Origin: Capronia americana
Taxonomy: Eukaryota; Ascomycota; Eurotiomycetes; Chaetothyriales; Herpotrichiellaceae
Reading direction: 5' to 3'
Assembly: GCA_016110215.1 (NCBI GenBank)
Contig: JADWQD010000006.1
Location: 1-64,000 of the forward strand
DNA: 64,000 bases
The position numbers and the translations under genes were made by a program. The notes under the pieces are model-generated. The model had not been told where the DNA came from and did not search any database. It worked only from the letters and a program-made list of their open reading frames with translations. Numbering within the stretch: the first letter of the stretch is position 1; the number at the start of each line of letters is the position of its first letter. Of this stretch, positions 44,401 through 55,087 are shown in pieces.

Positions 44401-44763
44401 TCAGTCCCACCGGACTTTCCTGTTATCCAAGCTTTTTCGCGCAGTGCCCAATTGCTCCGTGAGCTCCTTGTAGGCTTCCTCCGTGTCATTGAATCGTATA
44501 ACCCCGAGACCAAGCCGTCCGAGAAGATAGGCACCAAGGCTCACGACAGCCCACAAGGGGAGGACTGGGATGACCTCCACTTGGAGTTTGGTGGGCAGTA
44601 TTGAGGGTATTGGCGAATCATCCGTCAATAATGGTAGCGCGAGAAGGAGGTATGCCTGCGCATGTATCAACACCTGTCCAACTGCCACATTATTATTGGG
44701 GACAGGGGTGCTTACAGATGAGACAAGTAGGGCAAAGGAGATGGCCTGCCGCGCGCGCGTCAT
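44401..44763 (-). CDS. DPM3: Dolichol-phosphate mannosyltransferase subunit 3
   Basis: Open frame of 120 residues. The C-terminal half is diagnostic: IPVLPLWAVVSLGAYLLGRL then VIRFNDTEEAYKELTEQLG with a short coiled tail. Dpm3 anchors the Dpm1 catalytic subunit to the ER membrane. Between residues 16 and 17 lies an in-frame stretch with GTAAG at its start and CAG at its end (44715-44674, 42 nt); removing it gives a continuous N-terminal helix (FALLVSSVLIHAQAYLLLAL) and a 106-residue protein nearer the family norm, so it is likely a small intron. As drawn the coordinates include it. Confidence 0.92.
   Translation of the reverse strand: MTRARQAISFALLVSSVSTPVPNNNVAVGQVLIHAQAYLLLALPLLTDDSPIPSILPTKLQVEVIPVLPLWAVVSLGAYLLGRLGLGVIRFNDTEEAYKELTEQLGTARKSLDNRKVRWD
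44674..44715 (-). other. Probable 42-nt in-frame intron in DPM3
   Basis: Begins GTAAGC, ends GGACAG, length 14 codons, no stop. Splicing unites two halves of the first membrane helix. The branch site is not obvious, so this stays a proposal. Confidence 0.6.
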
Positions 44764-45138
44764 GGCTGGATTTGTTACCGGCCTGGGATCGAGAGTTGTC
44801 GAGTATGGCAGCAGAGTCTATGAGACTCAATGTCGATAACTTTTTGACAAGTAAACCTGCGAAGTGGACGGTGTGCAAGTCAAAGACCAACAATCAGGAG
44901 TATTGTATCATAAGGAAATCGTGTCGCGTCTCGCCGCATGCTTCGCCGTTTACGCTTGGCACGCAGCCTTGCATTGCAGCCTCGCGGTCGCTTGCTTTCA
45001 GTCTACACTTCACTGATCCTGGGCGACCAGACATGAGATTCACATCTGCTCTTGACCCTGTCCTATCGACTGTAAGACGAATGGTCGATAAATAGTTCGG
45101 GAAATACATTTTGGGTTCAAAGTAGATTCCGTGCGGTC
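44764..45138. promoter_or_regulatory. Divergent intergenic region DPM3 / ARM protein
   Basis: 375 bp between diverging starts, with no gene seen. Confidence 0.5.
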
Positions 45139-47679
45139 ATGGCCACTGTGGAGGGCTATGAGGCGTGTTGTCGGCTTGCTGACGAACTAGAGCAACAGTG
45201 GTCAGAGGATGAAGACCTGAACCGGGCTCAGGCGAACATAATCGCAAGCTTGAAGAAAGCCGGTAACCGTCCTAATGTTGGTACGAAAGGGATCATGGCA
45301 CTCATGCCTCCTCTTGCAGGACATGTGGAAGTGATAGTCAAGAAAGGACGGCCAGAAGAGTTCAAATCTGCTGTCCTGAGTACACTGGCAGACGCGACCC
45401 GCGAAGTACCATTCTGGAGACCACTGTTCGGTCTGGCAGAGAAGCCCGATCACGCCACGAACCTGAAGCAGATGAAGCGGGAGACTCCACCGGACTCGAT
45501 CCTCGAGGTGGCTAGACGAATCGTCGCGGGAACAATCCAGATCTCGTCAAGCGAACAAATCAGGTCCGCTCTTCGGATAATTGCCAACAGTTGTGCGGAT
45601 AACAACATCAACCGGAGCAGCTTCATCAGCCGAGATGGGATAGAAGCACTCCTTGAACTTCTCAGGCTGAGAAAAGAGTGCGATCTCGTGATACCCGTGC
45701 TCTACAATGTGTGCGTCGATTACGATGAACCGGCAATTGATGTTCACGGCAAGCCATGGGCACCACTTCCGCAGATGCAAGCAGCTAGTGCGGAGGCATC
45801 CCCTGCCTCAACACTGAGTATGGCAGAGCAGAGATTGGGTACGTATTGGTTCCCGTACGAGAACAAGACATCATTCAAGATCCTCCTCGAGGCTAGAGAG
45901 GATGCAGAGGATTGTGCTGAGACGCTCGCCGACCTGGTCGAGATGGCCAGCCGTGTCGCTTTGTATGGCACGCAGAACTTTGTGCAAGAGCACGACGGGA
46001 CTGAGCCAGGCGACATCATCGAAATGGACACAACCGCTGACATAGTTCTTTTGCTCCTGACGCAAGGTGCCGACCTCGCAGATTGGGACCCTGAGTGCCG
46101 CGCGTCTATTTGTCAGGCGGTCCTCAATATTCTCTCTCAACAAGACACCCACACCACAGTCATCAGCAGTGACAACGCTATCCGCAACTTAATCTCCTTA
46201 CCTTACCAACAGACACACATACAGGACGCTTCGGATCCGGACGAAGAGGAAGAGGAAGAGGAAGAAGAGAATGCACTCGTGCCCTATCAGAAGGAAATTT
46301 TGAAGCTGACCTACGCAATATCGGCGACAGAGGCTTATGCGAAGACGTTCAACATCCAGTCGGATCTAATCCAATGCTGCATACGGGATATGGGTCGACT
46401 TCTAGGCGACCAATCTATTTCCACTGCACCGCCTACTCCCAGTCCTCTGGCGAGCATCTGCGTATTACTGGCCAACTGCATCAACACGACAGAATGGGCC
46501 AAGCAATTACTTCAACATTACCCCGACATTGCCCTCCTTCTGCGATCACTTTTCATCAAGGTCTCTGACCCCGAAATCCTTCTTCCGGCCGTCGACCTCG
46601 CGGCACGGCTGGCACTATGCCCTGAAGGCCAAGAAGCGTTCTGCAAGGATCACGTTAGCATATTCCTTGCCATTGCGCAGATTCTCCACAATAGGGCCAG
46701 CGAGGTCGACGCCACAGGGCTCGAGATACAGCGTAATGCTGTAACACTTGCCAGACTCCTCGTCAAGGGGCAGAACGAAGAGATCCTCTCGAAATTCAGC
46801 ACAGATCCGGCACACGGTCCCCACGAGGACCATCAATTCAGCGTCACCAGTCTGACTACGGAGATATACAGCCTCTGGGACCGAACCAGCGATGCTCAAA
46901 CGAAGAGCGAGATAGGAAGGTTGTTCATCGAGATCCTGCGCACGACACACGCCTCGAAAAGGCTCCCAACTAGCCAGCGTGTTGACGCAGCCGCAGCCGA
47001 GAATATGACAAAGCACGCACCTACCCAGCCGCCCAAATCGTCTATTACAGAGGAGTTCGATCGACTTGATATCTCGTTTCCGACGCCTAGAGCTCGAATC
47101 TTCAACGAAAAAGTGGCCGACATAGTATCCTTCACGTTAACTCAGCTGGAAGGTCAACCTCAACCTCATCACACGCTCGCATCAACGTCGGCACAACATC
47201 AACATAGCAATCAAGGTCAAGCCCAAGCCCAAGCCGAAGCTGAAGCCTGGTTCGGCCTCGGCCTCCTCTCGACCACGCCCGCGGCTCGACCCTCCATCCG
47301 AGCCACCCTCGCCCGCAACGGCTTCCAGATCCTGAATCGCCTCCGCCAGATCGTGGCCTCAAACGCTTCACCCGTGATCAAGGATGTTGTTGATGATGTT
47401 GATGATGACGTCGACGCCGCAAACCATCCAGCCGACCACCAATCTACCTTGCAAAAGCGAGAAACGACGACCAAAGATCCACGATACGAGAATATCAAGG
47501 TCCTGGTCGTGAAGATGCTGCAACTGGAATCGCAGTCACAGTCACAGTCACAACCGCAATCGCACACTCAGTCGCTGGGCTCAGGCTCACCACAAAGCCT
47601 GAGCGGAGAGGATGAAGTCGTGCAGGAAAGTCTCGAAGCTGCGGCGGCAGAAATCGGTCTAGATTGGGTGGTCGTCTGA
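45139..47679 (+). CDS. Armadillo-repeat protein, SmgGDS (RAP1GDS1)-like
   Basis: Single exon, 846 residues, mostly helical repeats. The stretch ALRIIANSCADNNINRSSFI with the following GIEALLELLR resembles the SmgGDS repeat in which small GTPases bind. A short acidic run (DEEEEEEEEE, about residues 370-380) lies between repeats. The last 150 residues are low-complexity, with QAQAQAEAEA and a (SQ)n/Gln tract. SmgGDS proteins chaperone prenylatable Rho/Rap GTPases and stimulate nucleotide exchange. The call rests on overall pattern rather than a unique motif; another ARM protein (Vac8/importin-like) is less likely. The start is the only Met before the conserved part. Confidence 0.65.
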   Translation: MATVEGYEACCRLADELEQQWSEDEDLNRAQANIIASLKKAGNRPNVGTKGIMALMPPLAGHVEVIVKKGRPEEFKSAVLSTLADATREVPFWRPLFGLAEKPDHATNLKQMKRETPPDSILEVARRIVAGTIQISSSEQIRSALRIIANSCADNNINRSSFISRDGIEALLELLRLRKECDLVIPVLYNVCVDYDEPAIDVHGKPWAPLPQMQAASAEASPASTLSMAEQRLGTYWFPYENKTSFKILLEAREDAEDCAETLADLVEMASRVALYGTQNFVQEHDGTEPGDIIEMDTTADIVLLLLTQGADLADWDPECRASICQAVLNILSQQDTHTTVISSDNAIRNLISLPYQQTHIQDASDPDEEEEEEEEENALVPYQKEILKLTYAISATEAYAKTFNIQSDLIQCCIRDMGRLLGDQSISTAPPTPSPLASICVLLANCINTTEWAKQLLQHYPDIALLLRSLFIKVSDPEILLPAVDLAARLALCPEGQEAFCKDHVSIFLAIAQILHNRASEVDATGLEIQRNAVTLARLLVKGQNEEILSKFSTDPAHGPHEDHQFSVTSLTTEIYSLWDRTSDAQTKSEIGRLFIEILRTTHASKRLPTSQRVDAAAAENMTKHAPTQPPKSSITEEFDRLDISFPTPRARIFNEKVADIVSFTLTQLEGQPQPHHTLASTSAQHQHSNQGQAQAQAEAEAWFGLGLLSTTPAARPSIRATLARNGFQILNRLRQIVASNASPVIKDVVDDVDDDVDAANHPADHQSTLQKRETTTKDPRYENIKVLVVKMLQLESQSQSQSQPQSHTQSLGSGSPQSLSGEDEVVQESLEAAAAEIGLDWVVV

Positions 47680-48325
47680 GAGCAGAACCGAGGGGAACAG
47701 GGCAGAGCAGAGCAGAGCAGTGAAGAGCACGCGATCAGGAATCAGGACTCCTGTCCGTGTTCCGAAGTAGAGAAATGGCGCCGTTCGAATTGTACTTGTC
47801 CTGATACTGCGCATTTCAAGCAGCAGTCCCTCGCATAATGCACTGAAGTTTGGATAATTGATCAGTCCTCCCGGTCCATCCATTCATCCATCCATCCATC
47901 CATGATCCATCGCTTGATAACCAAGCCCGTGTATTGCTGTTCCGCTGTCCTGCTCTCCAGTGTAATGGGGCCATAATACAGTATGCTACTGTATTACAGA
48001 AGCTAGCGACCAGCGATTCCATCGTCGTACATAGGTCAGTTGCATGTCCGTCTCCGATCCTAGTGCTGATCTGCTGTTTGACCGACTGCTCCTGCTCGTC
48101 CGGAGACACACTCCAGTTCAATTCGTCCGTCCATCCATGATGCCATTTCCCACGAACAAGGCTGGATGAAAGTCCAGTTCGTCCGTCCACGATGCCATCC
48201 CCCCTGAACAAGGATGGTTAACATGGCCCAGCACTTGAAGATGCAGGAGAGGTTTGGCGTGTCTTCGCTCAACCTCCAGTCACACATTCCCGTCCGAGTA
48301 TATCTCCGATCCGCCCTGTGGGTGT
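47680..48325. repeat. Simple-sequence and imperfect tandem repeats downstream of C2H2 gene
   Basis: A CATC/CCAT microsatellite occupies about 47876-47910. About 48111-48214 holds two imperfect copies of a unit of roughly 60 bp (sharing GTCCGTCCA, GATGCCAT and GAACAAGG). No gene. Two convergent genes end on either side. Confidence 0.6.
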
Positions 48326-49775
48326 TCACACGTCGGCTGGATGGATGTCTACCCTGACGGCTTGTTGAACCCGGGAACCTCGAGATCGAGCCGCGTATGG
48401 CTGTTGTTCGGGTTGTTCGAGTCGTTGAGATTGAGGTTGTGTTGGCTCGCGCGTATGCGAGGCCTGGTCTTTCAGCCCTCTTCGGTCGCGTGCTTTTTGG
48501 CAGTACTTGTCTTGGTGCCTTGGACGTGTCAGATTCGCAAGGAGGATTCAAATATGAGGAGCAGCCAGACACGGAAAGGGGAGGTCTTGGTCAATAGACA
48601 GGCTTGGGCACACACGAGGGCAAGATAGCTGGGTAGGTGGAGCTTACCTGTCGCGCAAGTCTAGCCGGTTGAATGACCTGCCACAGTCGCTGCAGGTGAA
48701 CGTGTACCTCGCATCGTGCTATCGTGGGAGAAGAATGAAAGTCAGTTCTCAGAGGTTGCGAATCATTTTCCGAGAGATTGGGAGCCAGAACGAGTATGGC
48801 ACGGCACTTACTGTCTTGAGATGTCGATTCAAGCAACCCTGGTGAGCGTATTCCTTGTCACATCCTATCTGCGGACACTTGACTCGCGGCCGGGTTTCGT
48901 CGTGAGACCTGAGATGCGACCGATAACTCGTCCTTTTGGTGAACACTTTGAAACACTTGTCGCATGTTTGGGGGCCTGCTTTGTGCATCTTCCTGTGGAC
49001 TGCGAGGTTGCCTGCTTCGGCGAAGGTCTTGCTGCATGTTTCACACTTGTATTGATCACCATGCTCACGCATATGGTCTCGTAGCAGGCACCGCTGTGCG
49101 AAGCTCATGCCGCAGAAAGAGCAGTCCACGGGACCTCTGAGTCTTTTCTTCTTCGTCCGCTGCGGTTGCGATGACGGGATGTCTGGCCTCACCGTGAGGG
49201 ATTGGTTGAGTGGCGGAGGAGTGCCTGGCAGTCGTAAGGGTTAGCGAGGCTCATGTTGCGGGATCTCCTTGGGCGAATACAACGGCAGACTTACAGGACG
49301 CTAGGACGGTACTATCGGATGCTTCCCAACTGTCCCATGGCCTCGGCGGACTGTCGTTTGAAGAGTGATTGCTCGCCAGGCTCACTGGAGACGCATCGAA
49401 GGGGGGATTTGGGCAGGTGGCTGTCGCAAATTGTGGGTGCGTATTGTTCAACAACGAGCCGGGTGTAGGTTGGGAGTACACCTGCGGCTGCTGAGCGCAG
49501 GGAACCCCATTATGCCAGCTCGGAATCCAGGGTTCTTCGCAAAGATTGCAGCCAAATGGGAACGTCGGTACTAAGTGCTGTTCGGGAAGGACATCGAGTG
49601 TGTCGGGATAAGAAGCAAGAAACGGAGAACACCAGTCCAGGGAGTTCTCTGCGTAAGGATATGCACAGAGTGAGTTGAGGGATGAGCGAACCTCGTCCGG
49701 ATTGTCGGAGAAACCAAATGCTTGGTTGAACATAGGGAAGTCGCAGCAAATGATCGGTGCTTCAGGGAAATTCAT
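48326..49775 (-). CDS. C2H2 zinc-finger transcription factor
   Basis: Exons 49775-49295, 49224-48812, 48718-48648, 48518-48326 in phase give 385 residues; a Met at 49919 would add 48. The N-terminus is acidic and aromatic, possibly activating. Fingers: CSFCGMSFAQRCLLRDHMREH, CETCSKTFAEAGNLAVHRKMH, CDKCFKVFTKRTSYRSHLRSH, CPQIGCDKEYAHQGCLNRHLK continuing into the next exon, and CSDCGRSFNRLDLRDRHQDKYC, whose last ligand is Cys. That fifth finger only forms if exon 4 starts at 48518. A Gln-rich tail follows. Linker PQRTKKKRLRG is a likely nuclear signal. Targets unknown. Confidence 0.88.
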
Positions 49776-50448
49776 TGTGGATGTACTGAGATACTTTTCG
49801 CTCTGGTTGCCTACGAAGAGAGCCCTGCTTTGTACACCAACGGAAATGACAGAGGTTATAGTTCGCTTTGGAAACTGCCTCGAGTGACCGATCACATCCC
49901 TTCGACCTGACTGTCCCATAGACCTGTCCTGATCGATGACAAGGCCGCTTTACCACCGGGGATGCAGACCAGCATCAGTGCTGCGGCCCAAAGACAACCG
50001 CGCAGACACGCTCCGAGAGGGGAGTGTCTTTTCGCCTCCGGAGAAGTGCATTTGTAGCAAGTGCAAGCACGAGGGAGGGCCGTTCCAATAGCGTAATCGG
50101 CGTAAAAAGGTGATTGCCTAAATGTTGGCGGCCGGCTCCAATAGCAGGTAGAGACAGTCGACCGGATGCCCTCTCAGAAGCCGTGAATGAAAGGAAACTC
50201 GGTCTTTGAGGGCCCATAACAGGAAGGAGTGGACGCAAGGTTTGGCTAGGCGTCGCGGAAACATTTGGCTCGCCAGTCAGCATCGACCGTGCTGCCCACC
50301 CTCCTTGAAGTGAGCATCCCCCATTCGTGGGCTCTCCCGGGAAAGAAAGTGCAGATGACCTCAAGGCAGTCTAGTCGGGAGATATTGATCACCATGCAGG
50401 GATATCTTCGCTCCACCGAACCATTGCGTTGAGGGTCGGTCTGGGGGC
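49776..50448. other. Intergenic
   Basis: Upstream region of the C2H2 gene and 3' side of the channel gene. Nothing else recognised. Confidence 0.45.
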
Positions 50449-53299
50449 TCAATCCTTGCTTTGGCCAGCGACCATTGCTGTCAATCCATCGACCTGTGCA
50501 CTCAGTTTCTGGACGAGGGCGATCAAGTCCGCACTCTCGGCACTGCCCAAGGCAGATTTGGTGGTCGAAGCGGCCATGTCTGCTGTAACAGTGGGCGACG
50601 TCTCATTAAGCGCTCGCCGCGTGGTCGGGGACTTGACAAAACCCCGGGGCCCGTCAAAACTGAGCTGCCCGGCGCTCAACGGCCGGCTAGTCAAGTGTGG
50701 GGCCTTGGATAGCGTCGGATGCGTACGAGTGATGAGGGTTCTAGAGTTCTCGTACGCCCAGATCAGTGCCACAAAGGGGATGTGGGTGGCTTTGAGCACG
50801 AAGATCCTGATGCGACGAACTTCCTCTGAGGGAAGAAATAGCCGAAGAGGCCGCAGTACGATCAGGGGGAACAGGTTGAGCGGGGGCATGAAGTAGGTCA
50901 GTCGTCGTGAGGTGCTGCTCTCCAGGACATAGATCGAGTATTGGAAGAGGTACTCCTCGCGGGCGTGGGCCATGACCTAGCCACCAATCAGCGACGGCAT
51001 CGGGTGTTCTTCCGGGCGGCTACTTTAGGAGGTCGCGGTTATGCGACCATGATCGGACATCACCAATACCAGGGCACTCACCTCGGTCAATGAGTTGGAT
51101 ACCAGCGAAACGAGTGATGTGATGAGGAGAATGTTGGTCAGACATACAAAGATGAGCCTGTAGGATATGAAGTTAGCCTTGGTCTTGTTATGCGCTCAGG
51201 TTGACTCGGGTCTCCCGAAGCAGATAGTCGACCATCGACGCTTTGAGAATTAAGCGCCGGTATGCTTTCTCGAGGCGGGGCAGTCCTAGACATCACATTC
51301 GTGGTTCATAAGTGGCAGTGTATGCATACATCAATGTGTATCCAAATAGCGGCGAAATCTGGTGCAGCCAAGTTAATTGAGGCCACTTCATTTTGCCGCG
51401 ACAAGGCGTACCTTAACAGCCATGTCGAAGCCGAGATAACTCGACCTGCGTTACTAGTCAGCTGGGAGCCGACCAGATCGTGGTTTCGAACGCACCCAAA
51501 GAAGACTTTGATCAGGAGCCAGGACATCTCGTTGAGGGTCATGCGATCCCTCGCCAACATCGTGAAAGTCGTCAAAAAGCCCATGTAAATCACGATGATG
51601 ACAGGTAGAAATTTGCAAAACGCTTTTGTCTGGTAGGTTATCAGCATGTTTTCCAACAGGACACGAAGTAAAAACATACCATTTCTTTCAGCACTGGTAT
51701 CTTTGCGGCAAGTGTCAGTTGCTCCTCTTCTAGTTCTCGCTCCGTATGACATACCAGGCTCCCGAAGTAAGGATTCAGGCTCATTACCGAGAATATCCTG
51801 CCGCCATCAGTGTCCATGCAGCATTGACTCAGTGGGAAACACACCTAGGCACGAGGAACAGCGCTACCATGGACAGAACATCGAAGGCAACGTCAGTGAT
51901 ATAGTCACTGTCTCTGACAAGACCGACAATCCCTAGAGTATGTTAGCTCCACGAATAGCAACCCGAAGGCCGGGGCAACGGACGCGTCACCACGAAAGCG
52001 GCACTAAAGCCAATGATCTTGCGGCCCCAGGCGTTAGCATAGTCACTGAACACGGATCCGAGGCAGAAGTCTCTACTCTCAGGGCCTCGCGCCGATGGTG
52101 ATTGAGATTGGAAGACATCGGCACCTGCTGAGAGCGGAAGAGCTTACCGCAATATCCCATAAGCTCCAAAAGTCGGTCTGATAGAACATGAGGCCAGCAT
52201 CCATGATCTCTCCGAACTCGTCGTACGCAAATGCCGCGATGAAGATATACAAAACCACTTCCGTTGCCGTGATATGCCTAGGATCCCGCTCCACCAACAC
52301 GGCATAATAGAGCACCAAGAAGGCCAGAAAAAAGCTGATCTGGAATGCTTTCTGGTATTTCGGCACCCTGAGGCGGGTGAAGGGATCCGCCACGCGCTTG
52401 TTGTATGCGCGTGGCTTCTTGACGGAGTGGACCGAAAGGCTCTCCCAAAATATGACATCGCCATTCCAGATATCTTCGACGATCTTCTGCACAGGGCTTT
52501 GCGAAATGAATTTCTTGGCGTCACCGATGGCGGCAATTTCGAGCGCGTTCATACCAGCCATTGAGTCGTCAAGCTCCGCTCGCCGGGAAATTTCATCTTC
52601 CTCCCCTCCGAAGGTGCTTTTTGTGCCGCCACTGGTGAAGCGGTCTGTATGTTGCGTGGACGCACGTCTCGGAGGTCGAAGGAGATTGCCGTTGTCCGAA
52701 GCGCGTGATCGAAGAAGAGGCGAGGACTCGTTCGAGCTGTTGCCATCGTGGTGACTACTTGCGGCTTGGATGCTGGTATGAGACGCTGAAGGAGAAAGGC
52801 GCGTATCGTCCTCCGAAACTTCGGGGAGTTCGTAGAGAAGGTAGTCGATCAGCTCTTTCTCCGACAGAAAGGTCAGGAACTGCCAGGCAACAAGCTCACA
52901 GGCAAGGGCCCTGGACTCATTCAGCCCAGCATCGACGTCACCTTGGTCGTTGATGAACAGATACCGGGCTGCTAGTAATGCAGCAACGACAGCTGGATGG
53001 TGACAATCTTCACTTAGATTCGAGATCAGGGGTCTCAGTGATTGGCCGGCGACGGTGGTGCGAAGTTGTTCGTATGTGAAGGGGGTATCGATGGCTTTGG
53101 CGATGTAAGACGACAATTTGAAGACCACGTCGGAGAAAGCTTCTCGCGAGTCAATGATGGGCACGTCGTCCTCCATCCAGAGCTGAAACTTGGTCGAGCG
53201 GGGCGTTTGAGGGTTTGTTGTGGTGGCCATGGCCGCGTCTGTGTAGCTTTTGAGGTTGAATCCAACGCCCCGGCTGCGCATGAGGTGCTGTGTCTTCAA
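50449..53299 (-). CDS. Yvc1/TRPY1-like vacuolar cation channel
   Basis: Ten exons on the minus strand: 53299-52148, 52017-51984, 51932-51845, 51797-51755, 51700-51680, 51629-51496, 51445-51412, 51358-51330, 51157-51082, 50976-50449, all in phase, 712 residues (689 if the Met at 53230, MATTTNPQ, is the start). The cytosolic N-terminus contains the family stretch FQLWMEDDVPIIDSREAFSD. The channel core reads ATEVVLYIFIAAFAYDEFGE, then FWSLWDIAIIG, MSLNPYFGSLIPVLKEM, FLPVIIVIYMGFLTTFTML, a pore with KVFFGSSYLGFDMAVKISP and LIFVCLTNILLITSLVS, ending EVMAHAREEYLFQYSIYVLE. In yeast Yvc1 releases vacuolar Ca2+ on hyperosmotic or stretch stress. A Ser/Thr-rich tail ends the protein. The tiny exons cover the membrane core, so no single open frame shows it. 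Confidence 0.92.
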
Positions 53300-53890
53300 G
53301 CAATCCCCTGGGGTTACGGGGAACTTTGAAGGTTTAGAGGTGGCGCTTGATCGTCATAAGCATTTCAAGGTTGGATCCAACTTTTGATACCGCGTTAAAC
53401 GTCGTTTCTGCTCCACCGTAGAAATTAGGGTGGACCACCACGACCATATGCGAGCATATGCACGATGCGTGACATGCTTGGCCGTAGGAGTAGTACGGTC
53501 AACCAGTGCCCTCCGCAGGCGCTTGTTTGACACTTAGACTCAACTCAGACTGTTGTTTCCACTCCAAGTTTGACCTCGACTTACAGAAGAAACATGATTC
53601 CTGAGACCCAGCACTCAAATGACAGTAACGGCTAATTAATCCAGAAGGCACCAACACTCTTTAAGCCACCCGTCGCTCCGAGACACCCAGACACGCACAC
53701 ACTCCGGGGCAGATCTCTCCTCATCCACGGAGATCAACGACGGTACAGTATCACAAAATGCACTTCACACGCTGCCCGGCGTCCAGATGATATGCTGTAG
53801 GAAGGAAAGTCATCTCCTGTCTCCTGTTCCTGTTTCTACTTACCTTACTTCAACCCATTATCTCGTCACACACACCTTCTCCTACCCAAA
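53300..53890. promoter_or_regulatory. Divergent intergenic region channel / DUF1989
   Basis: 591 bp between diverging starts; pyrimidine-rich leader before the DUF1989 start. No gene seen. Confidence 0.5.
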
Positions 53891-54625
53891 ATGTCTCCGC
53901 TTGCCAGCCCCTATGCCCTGAATGCCACACACACAATCCCGGCGCGCTCCTCCGTCGCCATCCCCATGTCCAGGTCCCAGAAACTCACCGTCACCAACAC
54001 CCACGGCACCCAAGTCGTTGATTTCTGGGCTTTCCAACTCCCTGCGTCAGACTCAGCGACCCCCCTTCCGTCGACCCCGCCAGTGGAGTTGACAACCTGT
54101 CTCTCAATGTCGCACAGTCGGGCGGCCCTGCTCACCCTCTCCCCCGTGGCGCCTTGCACGTTATATACCAACAAACGCACCCCGATCCTGAAGTTCCTCT
54201 CCGACACGTCCGGAGGTATTCATGACACGCTGATGGCAGCTTGCGACATCCACCGCTACCGCCAGCTAGGTGTTCCGGAGGGCCAGTACCACGAGAACTG
54301 TGCGGACAACCTCCGGCTCGCGCTCCAGCGAGACGTACCGGGATATGTGCTTCCCGCGCCGTTCAACACCCCCGAATCCACGGTGCCGGACCCGTTGAAT
54401 CTATTCATGAATATCCCGGTCGCGCCTTTGGCTCAGGTATTGCATGAAAGCAACATGACCGCGGGCGGGAAACTCAGCTTCGAACCCACTACCTCTCCCA
54501 AGGGTGGCAAGGTCGAGTTCGAGGCGCTTGTGGACTGCATTGTGGTGATGAGTTGTTGTCCGCAGGATCTAGTGCCCATCAACCACGGAGGACCGACGGA
54601 ATGCCACTTCGTCGTGGAGGCCTAG
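53891..54625 (+). CDS. DUF1989 (urea carboxylase-associated) family protein
   Basis: Single exon, 244 residues, ordinary family length. Motifs are TIPARSSVAIPMSRSQKLTV near the start, GTQVVDFWAF, LSMSHSRAALLTLSP, DTSGGIHDTLMAACD with candidate metal ligands, NLFMNIPV, and the late CPQDLVPINHGGPTECHF. Bacterial relatives accompany urea carboxylase or guanidine/amine degradation; the fungal protein has no established role. Cytosolic. Confidence 0.93.
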   Translation: MSPLASPYALNATHTIPARSSVAIPMSRSQKLTVTNTHGTQVVDFWAFQLPASDSATPLPSTPPVELTTCLSMSHSRAALLTLSPVAPCTLYTNKRTPILKFLSDTSGGIHDTLMAACDIHRYRQLGVPEGQYHENCADNLRLALQRDVPGYVLPAPFNTPESTVPDPLNLFMNIPVAPLAQVLHESNMTAGGKLSFEPTTSPKGGKVEFEALVDCIVVMSCCPQDLVPINHGGPTECHFVVEA

Positions 54626-55087
54626 AAGATAGAGGGCTAGATGTATGCAGGAAGGGAGACGACTTGGTCAACTATTCTCGAGGTTCCGGTAGTTAGTCTC
54701 GCAATTTGGTGATCCTTTTACATGACTTGAATAGGGCGGATTTACTTACCTCCTACAGCCTAGCTTTCCTCCACGCTTTGTATCTGAGACTCGCTAGGAC
54801 TGATCCGAGTTTTTAAATGCATGCATTGATTTCCCTCCTTGTCCCTTTCTTAGTATATCCTGCATGTCTTGCATGGATACGATTAGGGAGGGGTTTCGAT
54901 CAGAATGTCAGTTGGACTACTCCGTATTGTCGCCACTTGCGAGACTCTAAGCCTATTGTCTTGACCGATTACGCGGGCCTCCTATAAGGATATGTCGTCG
55001 ACCCTATTTCTAATGTGGTTATCGGAGACCGCGTCCTGATGAGTTACGGGAACCTCTGCTTCGAATGATCATTACGGAGTACACGTA
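54626..55087. other. Intergenic between convergent genes
   Basis: 462 bp; 3' ends of DUF1989 and PRMT5 genes. Nothing else seen. Confidence 0.5.

Noticed and set aside
48060..48572. 170-codon minus-strand frame
   Set aside because: An alternative reading of the C2H2 gene's last exon; the other frame completes a zinc finger and is preferred.
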